In this document: positions 6,673 through 15,497 of the stretch, piece after piece | Layout of the letters: each line of letters opens with the position of its first letter | Position numbering within the stretch: the stretch's first letter is position 1 | DNA from: Bryobacterales bacterium | GTDB lineage: Bacteria > Acidobacteriota > Terriglobia > Bryobacterales > Bryobacteraceae | DNA length: 49,627 bases | Direction of reading: 5' to 3' | NCBI GenBank assembly: GCA_020846745.1 | Contig: JADLDI010000073.1 | Location: 1 to 49,627 of the forward strand | Notes under the pieces: generated by a model | The model's input: only the letters and a program-made list of their open reading frames with translations | Told to the model about the DNA's origin: nothing | Databases searched by the model: none | Program-made: the position numbers and the translations under genes

Positions 6673-9600
6673 ATGAGGCCACTAGCGCTGATCGGTTGTT
6701 TGCTTGCGGCCGGCGGTTTGCTCTCGGGCGCCCCCCCAGGGCGACCTCGAAGTTTGGATTTGTCCTTGTATCAGTGGCACTCTTGGGGCCCGCGCGAAGG
6801 TCTGCCCGAAGAGATGATTTCCCGTATCAACCAAACCAGCGACGGCTATCTGTGGCTGGCGACTGCGGACGGCATGATTCGCTTCGACGGGCAGGACTTT
6901 ACTATTGTTCGCCCCCAGAGAGACAATCCGGGTTCGTCCACGCGGATCGAAGGAGTAGCCCTCGACTCCGATCAAAGCCTCGTGCTGGCCGTTGTCAATC
7001 GGGGACTCTACCGCTTGCAGGGTGGCCGCATTGTTCCGATCGACAAAAAAGTTAGTGCGCTGGCGCCGGTCCTGCTCGAAAGCGATCCTAACGGCGGCGC
7101 GCCGGTGTACCTTGCCAAGGAGAACATGTACCGGGTTCGGAAGAACGGGTTGGAATTGTGGCGCAAGCTTCGTACCGATCAGGCGCCGTTCTGCCTGGCG
7201 GCATTTCACGATACGTGGCTCGTAGGATATCCGGACGGCAAAATCCTTATTCTTGAGAATGAAACCCAATCGCCCCATACAATCGAAGTTCCTGGTGTGC
7301 CCAGATCGCTGTTGCCCGCCCCGGACGGTACGATCTGGGTTGGAACCGAGAACGGTTTGTACCGGTTTCAGCGATCGCCAGAAGGTTATGTCCTTGTCCG
7401 CCATTTCGGAGCCGGCCGGTTCATCGCGGGTTTCTTGCGCGATCGCCAGGGAAGAATCTGGGTAGGAACCAACGATGGGTTGGCTTATATCGAAGATGAT
7501 CGGCTGGCCGACTTCGCCAGAATGCCGAAAGAGTCGGTCGGTGCGCTGTTTGAAGATCGTGAAGCCGGCATTTGGGTCAGCTACGCGAATGGACGGCTGT
7601 TCCGGCTGAATCAACCGCGGTTCCCGTCGTGGGGAGATGCGGAGGGAATGCCGGGCAGGCTCCTTTCGCTCGATGAAACGGATGCCGCAAACGTTTGGAT
7701 GGCTGCTGAGCGCAGTCTGGTGCGCTGGCGAAATGGCTCCCTGGAATCCATACCCGGCCCCTGGACCTCTATCCCGCCCAAGCTGGTTGTCCGCGACCAG
7801 AAGGGTGGAGTGCTTGTGCTTGGGCTGAAACGGCTGGTGCGTGTGGATGAACAGACGCTACGGTCAAGTGAGATCAAGCTTCCGTCCAGTTTGGGGGTCT
7901 GGCGAGTTCTTCATCGGCGGCGCTCGGGTGAGATTCTGCTCGGGAACACTCTCGATGGCTTGTTTCGGTTACAAGGAAATCAAGTCGTCCGTCTCAATAC
8001 CCCGGACACACCTGTTTTGAATGCCCGGACTACCCTGGCCGAAACCCAGGACGGCAAACTTTGGCTGAGTGTCCGGAATCGCGGTCTGTTCCAACTGACA
8101 GAGCAGGGTTGGGTGGAGGTGAGCAAGAACCAGCCGGCGCTCCAATGGATTCACGCCATGAGGCCTGACCCGGAAAACTACCTTTGGCTCGCATTGGATG
8201 GCGGCGGAATTGGCCGGTGGATTCCATCGCGCACCGTGGGCGGTTCGTTGCAGCGGTTCGCACGTGCGGGCGATGCGAGAGAGAATTACGTTTTCCAGAT
8301 TGTTGAAGATTCGCGGCAGGACCTTTGGTTCGGACTCCGGGCTGGATTGATGCGAGTTGCCAAACGCGACCTCATCAAACGCCTGCAAGGTTCGACGACT
8401 CAGCTTCCCTACACCGTCTACGACGTCAGCCGCGGCATGCGGAGCGCCAATTTCGGTTTGGCTTATCAAATGGTGCGAGGCGAAAAGGACCGTCCCTTTT
8501 GGCTCGCCCACTTGCAGGGAGCTATGCGGATTGATCCCTTCGACGTCCGGCATGATCTGCCGCCGACACCTGTGAATATCCGCGCCGTAGTCGCCGACAG
8601 GAAGCGCCTGGATATCAACGCTGGCGTGGTGGAGATACCAGCGCGGTCGGGCCAAATTCAAATCTCCTTTGATGCTCCCTCGCTCGCGCAGCCCCTCGCC
8701 GTACGGTATAGATTCCAGCTCGAAGGCTATCAGGATCGAGCAGTCGAACCGGTGTCGGACCGGACGGCAACCTTCCTCAAGGTGCCGCCCGGGGACTACA
8801 TTTTCCGAGTGTGGGCCCGCAACGCGGACGGGATTTGGAACGAACCCGGTGCATCGATCAATGTAAGAGTGTTGCCGGCGTTCACGGAGACACTCTTCTT
8901 TCGTTTGTGGATGGCCGCGTTGGCAATGGGTGTGCTTGTCGTCGTCTACGCGGGGCGAACACGATGGTTGCGGCATGAGAAGCGCAAGCTTGAGTTGAAC
9001 GTTCGCTTGCGCACCGCGGAGCTTGAGCAAGCCCGGGAAGCGGCAGAGTCCGCTGCGCGCAGCAAGTCGGAGTTTCTCGCCATGATGAGCCATGAAATCC
9101 GCACACCATTGCACGGTGTTTTAGGGACCCTGGAATTACTGTCGGCCAGCGCATTGAAGCCCTCCGAACGGGAGTACGTCGAGACGGCGCGACGCTCGGG
9201 CGAGGTGTTGCTGACGTTGCTGAACGACGTGCTCGACTTGTCGAAGCTCGAGGCGAACAGGATGCAACTGGAACTGTCGCCGGTCAAAATTAGAGCCGTG
9301 CTGGCCGGGGTGGCTGAGGCGTTCCTCCATCGCGCGCAGTTGAAGGGGCTGACGCTAACCACAAGTTGCGCGTCCAACATCCCTGAATGGTTTCGTGGTG
9401 ACGAGGCCCGGTTGCGTCAGGTTCTTTATAATCTGGTCGGCAATGCGGTAAAGTTCACGGATGCAGGGGCCGTCGAGGTGAGCCTGACCGGATCTTGCAC
9501 CGACAGCCGGTACTGGACACTGGTTTGGTCGGTGAGCGATACCGGAATTGGTATTGCCGGCGATGCGCTTACCCGGCTCTTTCAGCCCTTTACCCAGGTG

Positions 9601-10182
9601 GATGGTTCGGCGACACGGCGATTCAGCGGGTCGGGGTTAGGGCTGGTTATCTGTGACCGCCTGGCGCGTCTGATGGGCGGTTCGCTTAACGTGAAAAGCA
9701 CCCTGGGTATCGGGTCTTTGTTTGAACTACGCATCAGCCTCGAACAGTGTCCCGCTCCCTTCGCCGAACCGCACACAGAGCAACCGGAACAGATTCGGGC
9801 CGGCTTCAATGGACGAGTGCTGCTTGCCGAGGACAATCGCGTAAACCAGTTGGTCGCGCGGCGCATGCTCGAGAAACTGGGCTGTCAAGTGGACGTGGCT
9901 AACGACGGCGCGGAAGCTCTCGCCCGGGCACTGAGCGATACCTACGACCTTATCCTGATGGATTGCCATATGCCGCGCATGAGCGGCATTGAGGCAACCG
10001 AAAAAATCCGGGCACAGCAGGGGGTGAATCAGGCGACCCCGATCGTTGCGCTAACAGCCAGTGCGGCGGCGCAAGACCGTGCCTTGTGTTTACGCGCCGG
10101 AATGCAAGCGGTTGTCGGTAAACCCTATGGCGTCGATGAACTGTCGGGAGTCATTCGCCGCTTTTTGACCGATGAGTCTTGA
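6673..10182 (+). CDS. Hybrid sensor histidine kinase with periplasmic beta-propeller
   Basis: This 1169-residue sensor has, in order: a signal peptide or first membrane segment; a long region of two-component-regulator propeller repeats (for example GYLWLATADGMIRFDG, GTIWVGTENGLYRF, GRIWVGTNDGLAYI); a Y_Y_Y domain (YRFQLEGYQD); a membrane helix (LWMAALAMGVLVVVYAG) near residue 750; and a coiled coil. A HisKA domain follows with the phospho-acceptor His at about residue 807 (SHEIRTPLHG). The HATPase has N, G1 and G2 boxes (NAVKFTDAG, DTGIGIAG, GSGLGL). A C-terminal receiver has its Asp at about residue 1097 (LMDCHMPRMSG) and its Lys in VGKPYG. It senses a periplasmic ligand and passes phosphate to its own receiver. 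There is no output DNA-binding domain, so a partner phosphotransfer protein is expected elsewhere. Confidence 0.93.
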   Translation: MRPLALIGCLLAAGGLLSGAPPGRPRSLDLSLYQWHSWGPREGLPEEMISRINQTSDGYLWLATADGMIRFDGQDFTIVRPQRDNPGSSTRIEGVALDSDQSLVLAVVNRGLYRLQGGRIVPIDKKVSALAPVLLESDPNGGAPVYLAKENMYRVRKNGLELWRKLRTDQAPFCLAAFHDTWLVGYPDGKILILENETQSPHTIEVPGVPRSLLPAPDGTIWVGTENGLYRFQRSPEGYVLVRHFGAGRFIAGFLRDRQGRIWVGTNDGLAYIEDDRLADFARMPKESVGALFEDREAGIWVSYANGRLFRLNQPRFPSWGDAEGMPGRLLSLDETDAANVWMAAERSLVRWRNGSLESIPGPWTSIPPKLVVRDQKGGVLVLGLKRLVRVDEQTLRSSEIKLPSSLGVWRVLHRRRSGEILLGNTLDGLFRLQGNQVVRLNTPDTPVLNARTTLAETQDGKLWLSVRNRGLFQLTEQGWVEVSKNQPALQWIHAMRPDPENYLWLALDGGGIGRWIPSRTVGGSLQRFARAGDARENYVFQIVEDSRQDLWFGLRAGLMRVAKRDLIKRLQGSTTQLPYTVYDVSRGMRSANFGLAYQMVRGEKDRPFWLAHLQGAMRIDPFDVRHDLPPTPVNIRAVVADRKRLDINAGVVEIPARSGQIQISFDAPSLAQPLAVRYRFQLEGYQDRAVEPVSDRTATFLKVPPGDYIFRVWARNADGIWNEPGASINVRVLPAFTETLFFRLWMAALAMGVLVVVYAGRTRWLRHEKRKLELNVRLRTAELEQAREAAESAARSKSEFLAMMSHEIRTPLHGVLGTLELLSASALKPSEREYVETARRSGEVLLTLLNDVLDLSKLEANRMQLELSPVKIRAVLAGVAEAFLHRAQLKGLTLTTSCASNIPEWFRGDEARLRQVLYNLVGNAVKFTDAGAVEVSLTGSCTDSRYWTLVWSVSDTGIGIAGDALTRLFQPFTQVDGSATRRFSGSGLGLVICDRLARLMGGSLNVKSTLGIGSLFELRISLEQCPAPFAEPHTEQPEQIRAGFNGRVLLAEDNRVNQLVARRMLEKLGCQVDVANDGAEALARALSDTYDLILMDCHMPRMSGIEATEKIRAQQGVNQATPIVALTASAAAQDRALCLRAGMQAVVGKPYGVDELSGVIRRFLTDES

Positions 10183-10240
10183 AATTGTTCAGATGTCTGA
10201 AAACATCCATCCCGGCCGATCTCCATCCTGCTTTCAATAG

Positions 10241-10430
10241 TTTGCGAAACGAACTCCGCTACCCAAAAAGAAGCCGAACCCATCCCCTCGCCAACACCCT
10301 TAAAATTCAATGCTTTGCGAAACGAACTATCCGTAACAGAGAGCTACCCTTAAGTACGCGACCCCTGGAAGCCTTCGTCGCCAAAATCGGCTACCAGACC
10401 GCCCTGCAAGAATCCGTGCGGAACGAACCC
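10241..10430 (+). repeat. Short dispersed repeat, GCGAAACGAAC family (3 copies in an intergenic gap)
   Basis: The 350-bp gap 10183-10534 holds no credible gene. It contains TTTGCGAAACGAACT at 10241-10255 and an identical 15-mer at 10314-10328. A decayed copy, TGCGGAACGAACCC, lies at about 10417-10430, and a weaker one (GCCGAACCC) at about 10273. Another copy, TTGCGAAACGAACT, lies inside the YfhO-like gene near 23451-23464. The spacing is 73 and about 100 bp. I recall similar GCGAAACGAAC-type short repeats from acidobacterial and planctomycete genomes, often mis-annotated as small proteins, but this could not be checked here. No function is known to me. Confidence 0.5.
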
Positions 10431-10513
10431 AATTCCGACGCTAGCATGATTAAACGTTAACCCGCTGCACCTTCACCTCCACCCGCCACGGCGAACCGTT
10501 GGGTGACCGTCGC

Positions 10514-10519
10514 TACAAT
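10514..10519 (+). promoter_or_regulatory. Candidate -10 element before the FkbM gene
   Basis: TACAAT, preceded by GC as at 3738, lies 15 nt before the ATG at 10535. No -35 match at the usual distance and no Shine-Dalgarno were seen, so the message could be leaderless or have a very short leader. Confidence 0.35.
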
Positions 10520-10534
10520 AGATGACGTTCCGAC

Positions 10535-11440
10535 ATGCGCCGCCTCATCGTTATCCTCGTGGTGCTCGGAGTGGTGGCCGCGGCCGTCTACTCCTACGAG
10601 CCAGCCCGCATCACTGCCTTCGTCCTGTTGGGCAGAAGTGACGCCTGCTCGTTGTCTGATGCCTTGAAAGCACCCGAACATCTCAAGCGCCAGATTTCCG
10701 AGAAAGACAGGATTCTCGCCGCCAGCAAGAAACTGGAAACGGACCCAACGGGGTACGAGCGCTGGGCCACTCCGGATGGGGAGTACTGGATTCCGAAAGG
10801 AAGCCATTTTGTGCTGCCTTTCAATCTCGCCGAGCAGTCTCGTGACATCTACAGTGCTCCTGCCGTTCACCTCCAGTCAGGTGACGTAGTCTTGGATTGC
10901 GGTGCGAACATCGGAGTTTTTACGCGCAAAGCGATCAAGGCGGGTGCTCGCAAGGTGATCGCGATTGAACCGGCGCCAGAAAACATCGAGTGCCTCCGCC
11001 GTAACTTCAAGAACGAAATCGAATCCGGCCAGGTTGTCGTGTATCCCAAAGGCGTGTGGGACAAAGATGAGATGTTGACGTTCCATGTCGACCCCCACAA
11101 CTCAGCCGCCGATTCGTTCCTGATCAAGCGCGAAGGCGGTCAGGATGTGGTGAAACTTCCGCTGACAACCATCGACAAACTCACCTCTGAGCTGCAATTG
11201 GATACCGTGAGCTTTATCAAGATGGACATAGAGGGTGCGGAGGTGCGTGCGCTGAATGGTGGACGTCAAACAATCGCCCGATTTCATCCGCGGATGGCTT
11301 TGTCGGCGTACCATACACCAACAGATGCGGTTGAGGTGCCGAAGGCTGTGCAAAGTGCGTGGAATGGGTATCGGATGATATGTGGACCCTGTGCTGTAGA
11401 ACCGCGCCGTGTGCGGCCCGACGTTCTTTTCTTCTACTGA
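10535..11440 (+). CDS. FkbM-family SAM-dependent methyltransferase, membrane-anchored
   Basis: This 301-residue protein starts with one membrane segment (LIVILVVLGVVAAAVYSY) and then carries the FkbM methyltransferase domain. The SAM-binding motif I is VVLDCGANIGVFTRKA, followed by the acidic-loop motif VIAIEPAPENIECLRRN. The family-specific end includes LTTIDKL and VSFIKMDIEGAEVRALNGG. FkbM enzymes O-methylate sugars or polyketides; with an N-terminal anchor this one probably acts at the membrane. It is the first gene of a tight three-gene unit. Its last 82 bases overlap the next reading frame in a different register. Confidence 0.85.
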   Translation: MRRLIVILVVLGVVAAAVYSYEPARITAFVLLGRSDACSLSDALKAPEHLKRQISEKDRILAASKKLETDPTGYERWATPDGEYWIPKGSHFVLPFNLAEQSRDIYSAPAVHLQSGDVVLDCGANIGVFTRKAIKAGARKVIAIEPAPENIECLRRNFKNEIESGQVVVYPKGVWDKDEMLTFHVDPHNSAADSFLIKREGGQDVVKLPLTTIDKLTSELQLDTVSFIKMDIEGAEVRALNGGRQTIARFHPRMALSAYHTPTDAVEVPKAVQSAWNGYRMICGPCAVEPRRVRPDVLFFY

Positions 11441-12234
11441 TCCTCTTGACTGTGCTAACGGTGGCATGCGCCCGCCGGTACAGGATGGATGGCTTGGTAT
11501 TGCGCGTGGACTTAGCGCGCAACCGAGCGCTGATTTCGCACCAGGCGGTACCCGGTTACATGCCGGCCATGGCAATGCCATTCCGCGTTCAGAATCCTCG
11601 TGAATTGCAGGGTGTTGCGCCCGGCGCGCGCGTCACATTCGACCTGTACGTCGGCAAGTCCGAATCGTACATAAAGCACATCCGAATTCGCGATGCCCGG
11701 CGAGACGGCGCCACCGATTTCCAGTTTCCCACCGCGCCGGAGCAGTTGAGCGTTGGGCAGGCGGTACCTGACTTCGCGCTGACGGATCAGACCGGCAAGC
11801 CTGTGCGGCTCGGTGACTTTCGCGGCCGCGTGGTGGCGCTGAATTTTCTTTACACGCGCTGCCCGCTGCCCGAGGTGTGTCCTCGATTGGCGGCGGCGTT
11901 CCTTTCGCTTCAACGGCGGTTTCGTGACCGCATTCCCCGTGACCTCGTGCTCTTGTCCGTCACACTGGATCCGCAGTATGACACACCGCCCGTGCTGTCC
12001 GCTTATGCAAGTTCGATCGGCGCCCGCTGGCCGTTTCTCACCGGTTCGCCGGACCGCATTCGGGAAACCGCCCGCCAGTTCGGCCTGATACACTGGGCCG
12101 AAGAAGGCGTAATCGTCCACACTTCAGCCACCGCGGTGATCGACAGACTGGGCAACCTGGCCGCGCTGGTAGAGGGTTCTTCGTTTCGCCTGGAACAGTT
12201 GCTGGACCTGATCGGAGAATCGCTGGGGCAATGA
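11359..12234 (+). CDS. CusF-like/SCO1 copper-handling lipoprotein
   Basis: A lipoprotein leader (RRSFLLLILLTVLTVAC) is followed by a CusF-like copper-binding domain with the typical YMPAMAMPF stretch (about residues 66-74). A SCO1/SenC thioredoxin-like domain follows, with NFLYTRCPLPEVCPR (the two metal-binding Cys) and a distal His in GVIVHTSATAVID. Such proteins deliver copper to the CuA centre of cytochrome oxidase or handle periplasmic thiols. The start is not settled: ATG 11359 or ATG 11380 would both overlap the methyltransferase gene by tens of bases. Its stop overlaps the ATG of the TPR gene (ATGA), a sign of coupled translation. Confidence 0.87.
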   Translation: MEWVSDDMWTLCCRTAPCAARRSFLLLILLTVLTVACARRYRMDGLVLRVDLARNRALISHQAVPGYMPAMAMPFRVQNPRELQGVAPGARVTFDLYVGKSESYIKHIRIRDARRDGATDFQFPTAPEQLSVGQAVPDFALTDQTGKPVRLGDFRGRVVALNFLYTRCPLPEVCPRLAAAFLSLQRRFRDRIPRDLVLLSVTLDPQYDTPPVLSAYASSIGARWPFLTGSPDRIRETARQFGLIHWAEEGVIVHTSATAVIDRLGNLAALVEGSSFRLEQLLDLIGESLGQ

Positions 12235-13868
12235 TGACACGCAATTTTGTGACATTTCTCCTGGCCGCAACGGCCGTGTTTTCGCAGCAGCAGGCCGCGC
12301 TGAAAGCGGACGCCTGCGCGCCACCTCCCGGCGCCGTGCCGCCCATGTTACCGGCGAAACTGCTGCCGGGAATGGGGATGGTGAATTTCCCCATTACGAC
12401 CGCGAGCGCCGAGGCGCAAGCCTTTTTCAACCAGGGCGTAGCACAGATGCATTCGTTCTGGGCGCGCGAGGCGGAACGCTCATTTTTGCAGGCGGCGAAA
12501 CTCGATCCGGAAGCGCCGATGCCCCAATGGGGCATCGCTATGGTCGCGTCCGGCGATTACCGGCCCGGCTTCCAATTGGATTTGGTGAACGGCCTTAACC
12601 CGAACGCGAAGAGACGGACGTCGAAGCCGCAGGGCGGGGAAGCGCGCGCTATTGCCGCTGCGCAAAAGGCGCACGAGCTTGCGGCGGTACCCGGCAAAGC
12701 GACTGAGCTGGAGAAGTTGTACATCGGAACGGTCATAGCGAGGCGCGATGTTTCGCAACGCGACCCCAACGCGGGCTACGTTCAGGGGTGGCGCACGCTG
12801 CTGAGTAAATTTCCAAGAGAAGTAGAAGCACGGTCATACCTGGCGCTCCACCTCATGAGCGGATTCGAGCTGCCGGCGAAAACTCCGCGTGCCGGGAGCA
12901 TGGAAGCGGTAACGATTTTGCGCGAACTATTACATGAAGCGCCAGAACACCCGGGCGTGCATCATTACGTAATCCATGGATGGGAAGGATCGACGTTCGC
13001 AAAAGAGGCTTGGCCCTCGTGTGAACGCTATGGCGCAATCGCCAGGAACATTCCGCACGGTCTGCATATGCCGGGGCATATCTATGCGCAAACCGGTAAG
13101 TGGCAGGAAGCGATTCGAGCATTTGCGTCGGCCGCCGAAAACGAAGTGTATTGGATGAAGCAGGACTCGCTCGCCGGGAATGGTCATCACGGGCATAACG
13201 TGCATTTCCTGGCGGCCTCCTACTCGTTTTCAGGCGATTACGAAAAGGCGATGGCGGCAGCCCGGAGTTTGCTCGACTACACGGAAAATCCCCGCGAGGC
13301 GGCGCAGCTCGATAATTTCCGGACGGCTTGGCGGCAGGGTTGGTTTTCCGTGCTGCGGACGTTAGTGCAACACGAAAAATGGGCAGAAATTCTCGATGAC
13401 AAAACGCTCCCGATTTACGACAAACCTCGAGAGAGCGCGTGGCGGCACTGGGCGGTAGGTTTGGCGTTCCTAAACACGGGAAAGGTAGAGGACGCGAGGC
13501 GCGAACTGGCGGCGATGGACAAATCGCTCGCGCTGTACAAAAGCAAAGTAAAGCAGGCGGTGCCGGCGCCTCTGAGCGTTGCGCGAGAGGAATTAAAGGC
13601 TCACTTGACAAAAAACGTGGATACGCGCCTGGCTCGGCTTGATCGGGCCGCGCGGCGGGAACGGGCATTACGATACAACGAGCCGCCACAGTACCCACGG
13701 CCGGTCTTTGAAGCGATGGGGCAGTTGGCTCTGCGCAATGGGAAGGCGCAGATCGCCGAAAAGGCATTTCGTCAGGCTCTCGATCAGTACCCGGAAAGCG
13801 CACGTGCGAAGACAGGGCTCAGGGCGTCGATTGAACGGCAAAACCGTCCGGTCGAAGCGGGATTCTAA
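12231..13868 (+). CDS. Exported TPR-repeat protein
   Basis: This 545-residue protein has a signal peptide (FVTFLLAATAVFSQQQ). Tetratricopeptide-like repeats run over most of its length: AFFNQGVAQMHSFWAREAERSFLQAAKLDP near residue 65, HIYAQTGKWQEAIRAFASAAENE in the middle, YSFSGDYEKAMAAARSLL, and a final LRNGKAQIAEKAFRQALDQYPES. A central stretch is rich in His (HHYVIHGWEGS, GNGHHGHNVHF), which may bind metal; this is inference, but it fits the copper lipoprotein encoded just upstream in the same unit. TPR proteins act as scaffolds. The ATG overlaps the upstream stop, so translation is probably coupled. Downstream is a 242-bp gap that belongs to the convergent operon's 3' end. Confidence 0.8.
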   Translation: MMTRNFVTFLLAATAVFSQQQAALKADACAPPPGAVPPMLPAKLLPGMGMVNFPITTASAEAQAFFNQGVAQMHSFWAREAERSFLQAAKLDPEAPMPQWGIAMVASGDYRPGFQLDLVNGLNPNAKRRTSKPQGGEARAIAAAQKAHELAAVPGKATELEKLYIGTVIARRDVSQRDPNAGYVQGWRTLLSKFPREVEARSYLALHLMSGFELPAKTPRAGSMEAVTILRELLHEAPEHPGVHHYVIHGWEGSTFAKEAWPSCERYGAIARNIPHGLHMPGHIYAQTGKWQEAIRAFASAAENEVYWMKQDSLAGNGHHGHNVHFLAASYSFSGDYEKAMAAARSLLDYTENPREAAQLDNFRTAWRQGWFSVLRTLVQHEKWAEILDDKTLPIYDKPRESAWRHWAVGLAFLNTGKVEDARRELAAMDKSLALYKSKVKQAVPAPLSVAREELKAHLTKNVDTRLARLDRAARRERALRYNEPPQYPRPVFEAMGQLALRNGKAQIAEKAFRQALDQYPESARAKTGLRASIERQNRPVEAGF

Positions 13869-13910
13869 CGATAGCACCGCCGTATTCTGGCGAATTGAAT
13901 AGAAGGGGAC

Positions 13911-13950
13911 AAAAAAACCGGTGGGCACTCGGAGGAAGATGCCCACCGGT
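13911..13950 (-). terminator. Intrinsic terminator of the minus-strand operon
   Basis: ACCGGTGGGCA (13917-13927) and TGCCCACCGGT (13940-13950) form a perfect 11-bp stem with a 12-nt loop. On the minus strand the stem is followed directly by a run of seven T (13911-13917). It is the strongest terminator in the window and lies about 160 bp past the stop of the Nramp-like gene. Confidence 0.9.
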
Positions 13951-14086
13951 CCGCGGTTCTCAAGACTTCGGGAGAGCCTGGGAACCGGAGCGGGCGACTC
14001 GGAGGCATCGCCCACTCACCAGTACGTCTAAAAAGACGTGCGGCATTAAAAACGGGTTACGAAGCCGAAACTGGCCGCTGAGCCAG
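13951..14086 (-). ncRNA. Chain of hairpins after the Nramp-like gene: structured 3' UTR or 3'-derived small RNA
   Basis: On the minus strand, four further hairpins precede the terminator: CTGGC/GCCAG (14082-14086 with 14071-14075), ACGTCT/AGACGT with a four-T loop (14024-14039), GGGCGA/TCGCCC (13992-14013) and CGGTTC/GAACCG (13954-13987). The 13992-14013 hairpin and the terminator hairpin share the loop sequence CCTCCGAG on the minus strand. That sequence is complementary to a Shine-Dalgarno. This layout suits a 3' UTR-derived regulatory RNA ending at the terminator. No family was recognised and a promoter of its own was not identified. Confidence 0.35.
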
Positions 14087-14110
14087 ACGACAAACAGTGT
14101 AAGAAATGAT

Positions 14111-15475
14111 TTATTTCTGGGTGACAAGCAAAACCGCGTAATAGCCCATCAAAGCGATGGTGGTGAGCGAAGCGATCCATAACCCTACAGTAATCCATGG
14201 TTTTGGCCGAACCTCCTTCGGTAATTGCCTATACCTCAAATACAACGCCGCAATCGCGATGGGCGGCAGCATCGCCGCCTGCGCTACGCCGCCTGCTTTC
14301 ACCATTGAAACCGGCGACTGTACCATCAAATATAAACCCGCTGAAATGCAAGTTAATATCCAGACAAATATCTTTCGATATCTAATTCGGGTAGTGTAAT
14401 CCCCAGGGTCGAAGCGGCCGAGCAGACGGCAGAGATCGGCGGCGACGCGGGACTCGGCGGCGGTAGCCGCGAAGATCGTTCCGTACAGGGTCGCTATGGC
14501 GCCCAAATAAAACAACGGCAGCGCCCAGGAACCGAGCGTCTGGGTATACATGTTAGAGAGCACCGGGATCATGTTGCCTTTGTCACCGGGGTTGAGACCG
14601 CGCGTGTGCAGAATACCGGCGCCGAGCAGGTAAAAGGCGATGGTCGCGATGGTATAAATCACCATTGAGGCCAGAATGTCCACATGCATCACTTGGATCC
14701 AGCCGAGAGCGCGGTTGCGCCAACTGGAGGTGCCATCCCGCTTCCCGGCAAAGCGCGCGTAGCCCTTTTCGACGCACCAATAGGGATACATGAAAAGTTC
14801 GGAAGCGCCTACTCCGGTAATGCCGAACACCGCAACCGCCGTCGTGAAGCCACCGGGCGGGAGTTTGAATGCAAGTCCTTCTTCAAGAGCCTTCCAGGAG
14901 AAATCTTCGGGGTGGCGCATTAGCAGCAGAGCGGCTAGAAAGGTCAGCATGGTGAACAAAGCCACTTTGATCGTGGCCAGGCCCTCGATGCGCTCATAGC
15001 CGCCACCGAGCAGCAGCAAAAGTGTAACTCCGAGCAGGAGAATGACAAACACGTTGACGGGGATAATGGGGACCAGCTGATTCAACACCTGCGCGACGCC
15101 CCCGAACATCGCACCGATCTGGAAACGGGTCATACAGATCATCGCTACCCAACCCCAGACCACCCAGTTGACGCCTGCCCGGGGTCCGGGAACCTTATTA
15201 AATCCCGCCAGGCCCGTTTCGCCTGTCGACACACTGAAGCGGCCGATTTCGGCCTGGATGGCCGGCTTAATGAAGCAACTCAGGAGAATAACCCAAAGGC
15301 ACACGTAGCCAACTTCGGCGCCGAGCGTCGTGGTGGCGATCAATTCGCCTGACCCGACGATGGAAGCCGACAGGATGAGTCCCGGGCCGATGCGCCGCAG
15401 CGTCGGCGCCAGCCCACGCGGTGGCTCAGTTACTTCTGCTGGATCAAACGAATACAGATCCTTGACCTTGGACAC
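14111..15475 (-). CDS. Nramp-family-like transporter lacking the canonical metal-binding motifs
   Basis: This 454-residue protein has about eleven membrane helices and the overall Nramp pattern: an RRIGPGLILSASIVGSGE first helix, and IEGLATIKVALFTMLTFLAALLL. In classical Nramp transporters helix 1 carries DPGN and helix 6 carries MPH, which bind Mn2+ or Fe2+. Here those positions read GSGE (residues 41-44) and MYPYW (229-233), so ordinary divalent-metal binding is not expected. It may move Mg2+ or Al-type ions, or a different solute. It starts with GTG 22 bp after an amidohydrolase gene on the same strand, hinting at a shared substrate pathway. It is followed by a hairpin chain and an intrinsic terminator. 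Confidence 0.75.
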   Translation of the reverse strand: MSKVKDLYSFDPAEVTEPPRGLAPTLRRIGPGLILSASIVGSGELIATTTLGAEVGYVCLWVILLSCFIKPAIQAEIGRFSVSTGETGLAGFNKVPGPRAGVNWVVWGWVAMICMTRFQIGAMFGGVAQVLNQLVPIIPVNVFVILLLGVTLLLLLGGGYERIEGLATIKVALFTMLTFLAALLLMRHPEDFSWKALEEGLAFKLPPGGFTTAVAVFGITGVGASELFMYPYWCVEKGYARFAGKRDGTSSWRNRALGWIQVMHVDILASMVIYTIATIAFYLLGAGILHTRGLNPGDKGNMIPVLSNMYTQTLGSWALPLFYLGAIATLYGTIFAATAAESRVAADLCRLLGRFDPGDYTTRIRYRKIFVWILTCISAGLYLMVQSPVSMVKAGGVAQAAMLPPIAIAALYLRYRQLPKEVRPKPWITVGLWIASLTTIALMGYYAVLLVTQK

Positions 15476-15497
15476 TCGTGATACTCTACCACGGCGT

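Noticed and set aside
10179..10460. 93-codon open frame after the sensor kinase
   Set aside because: It starts with TTG inside the kinase stop region, contains the GCGAAACGAAC repeats, and has no domain or Shine-Dalgarno, so it is read as repeat-bearing intergenic DNA.
13892..13951. Plus-strand terminator of the TPR gene
   Set aside because: The hairpin is preceded by A and not followed by T on the plus strand, so it works for the minus strand only.
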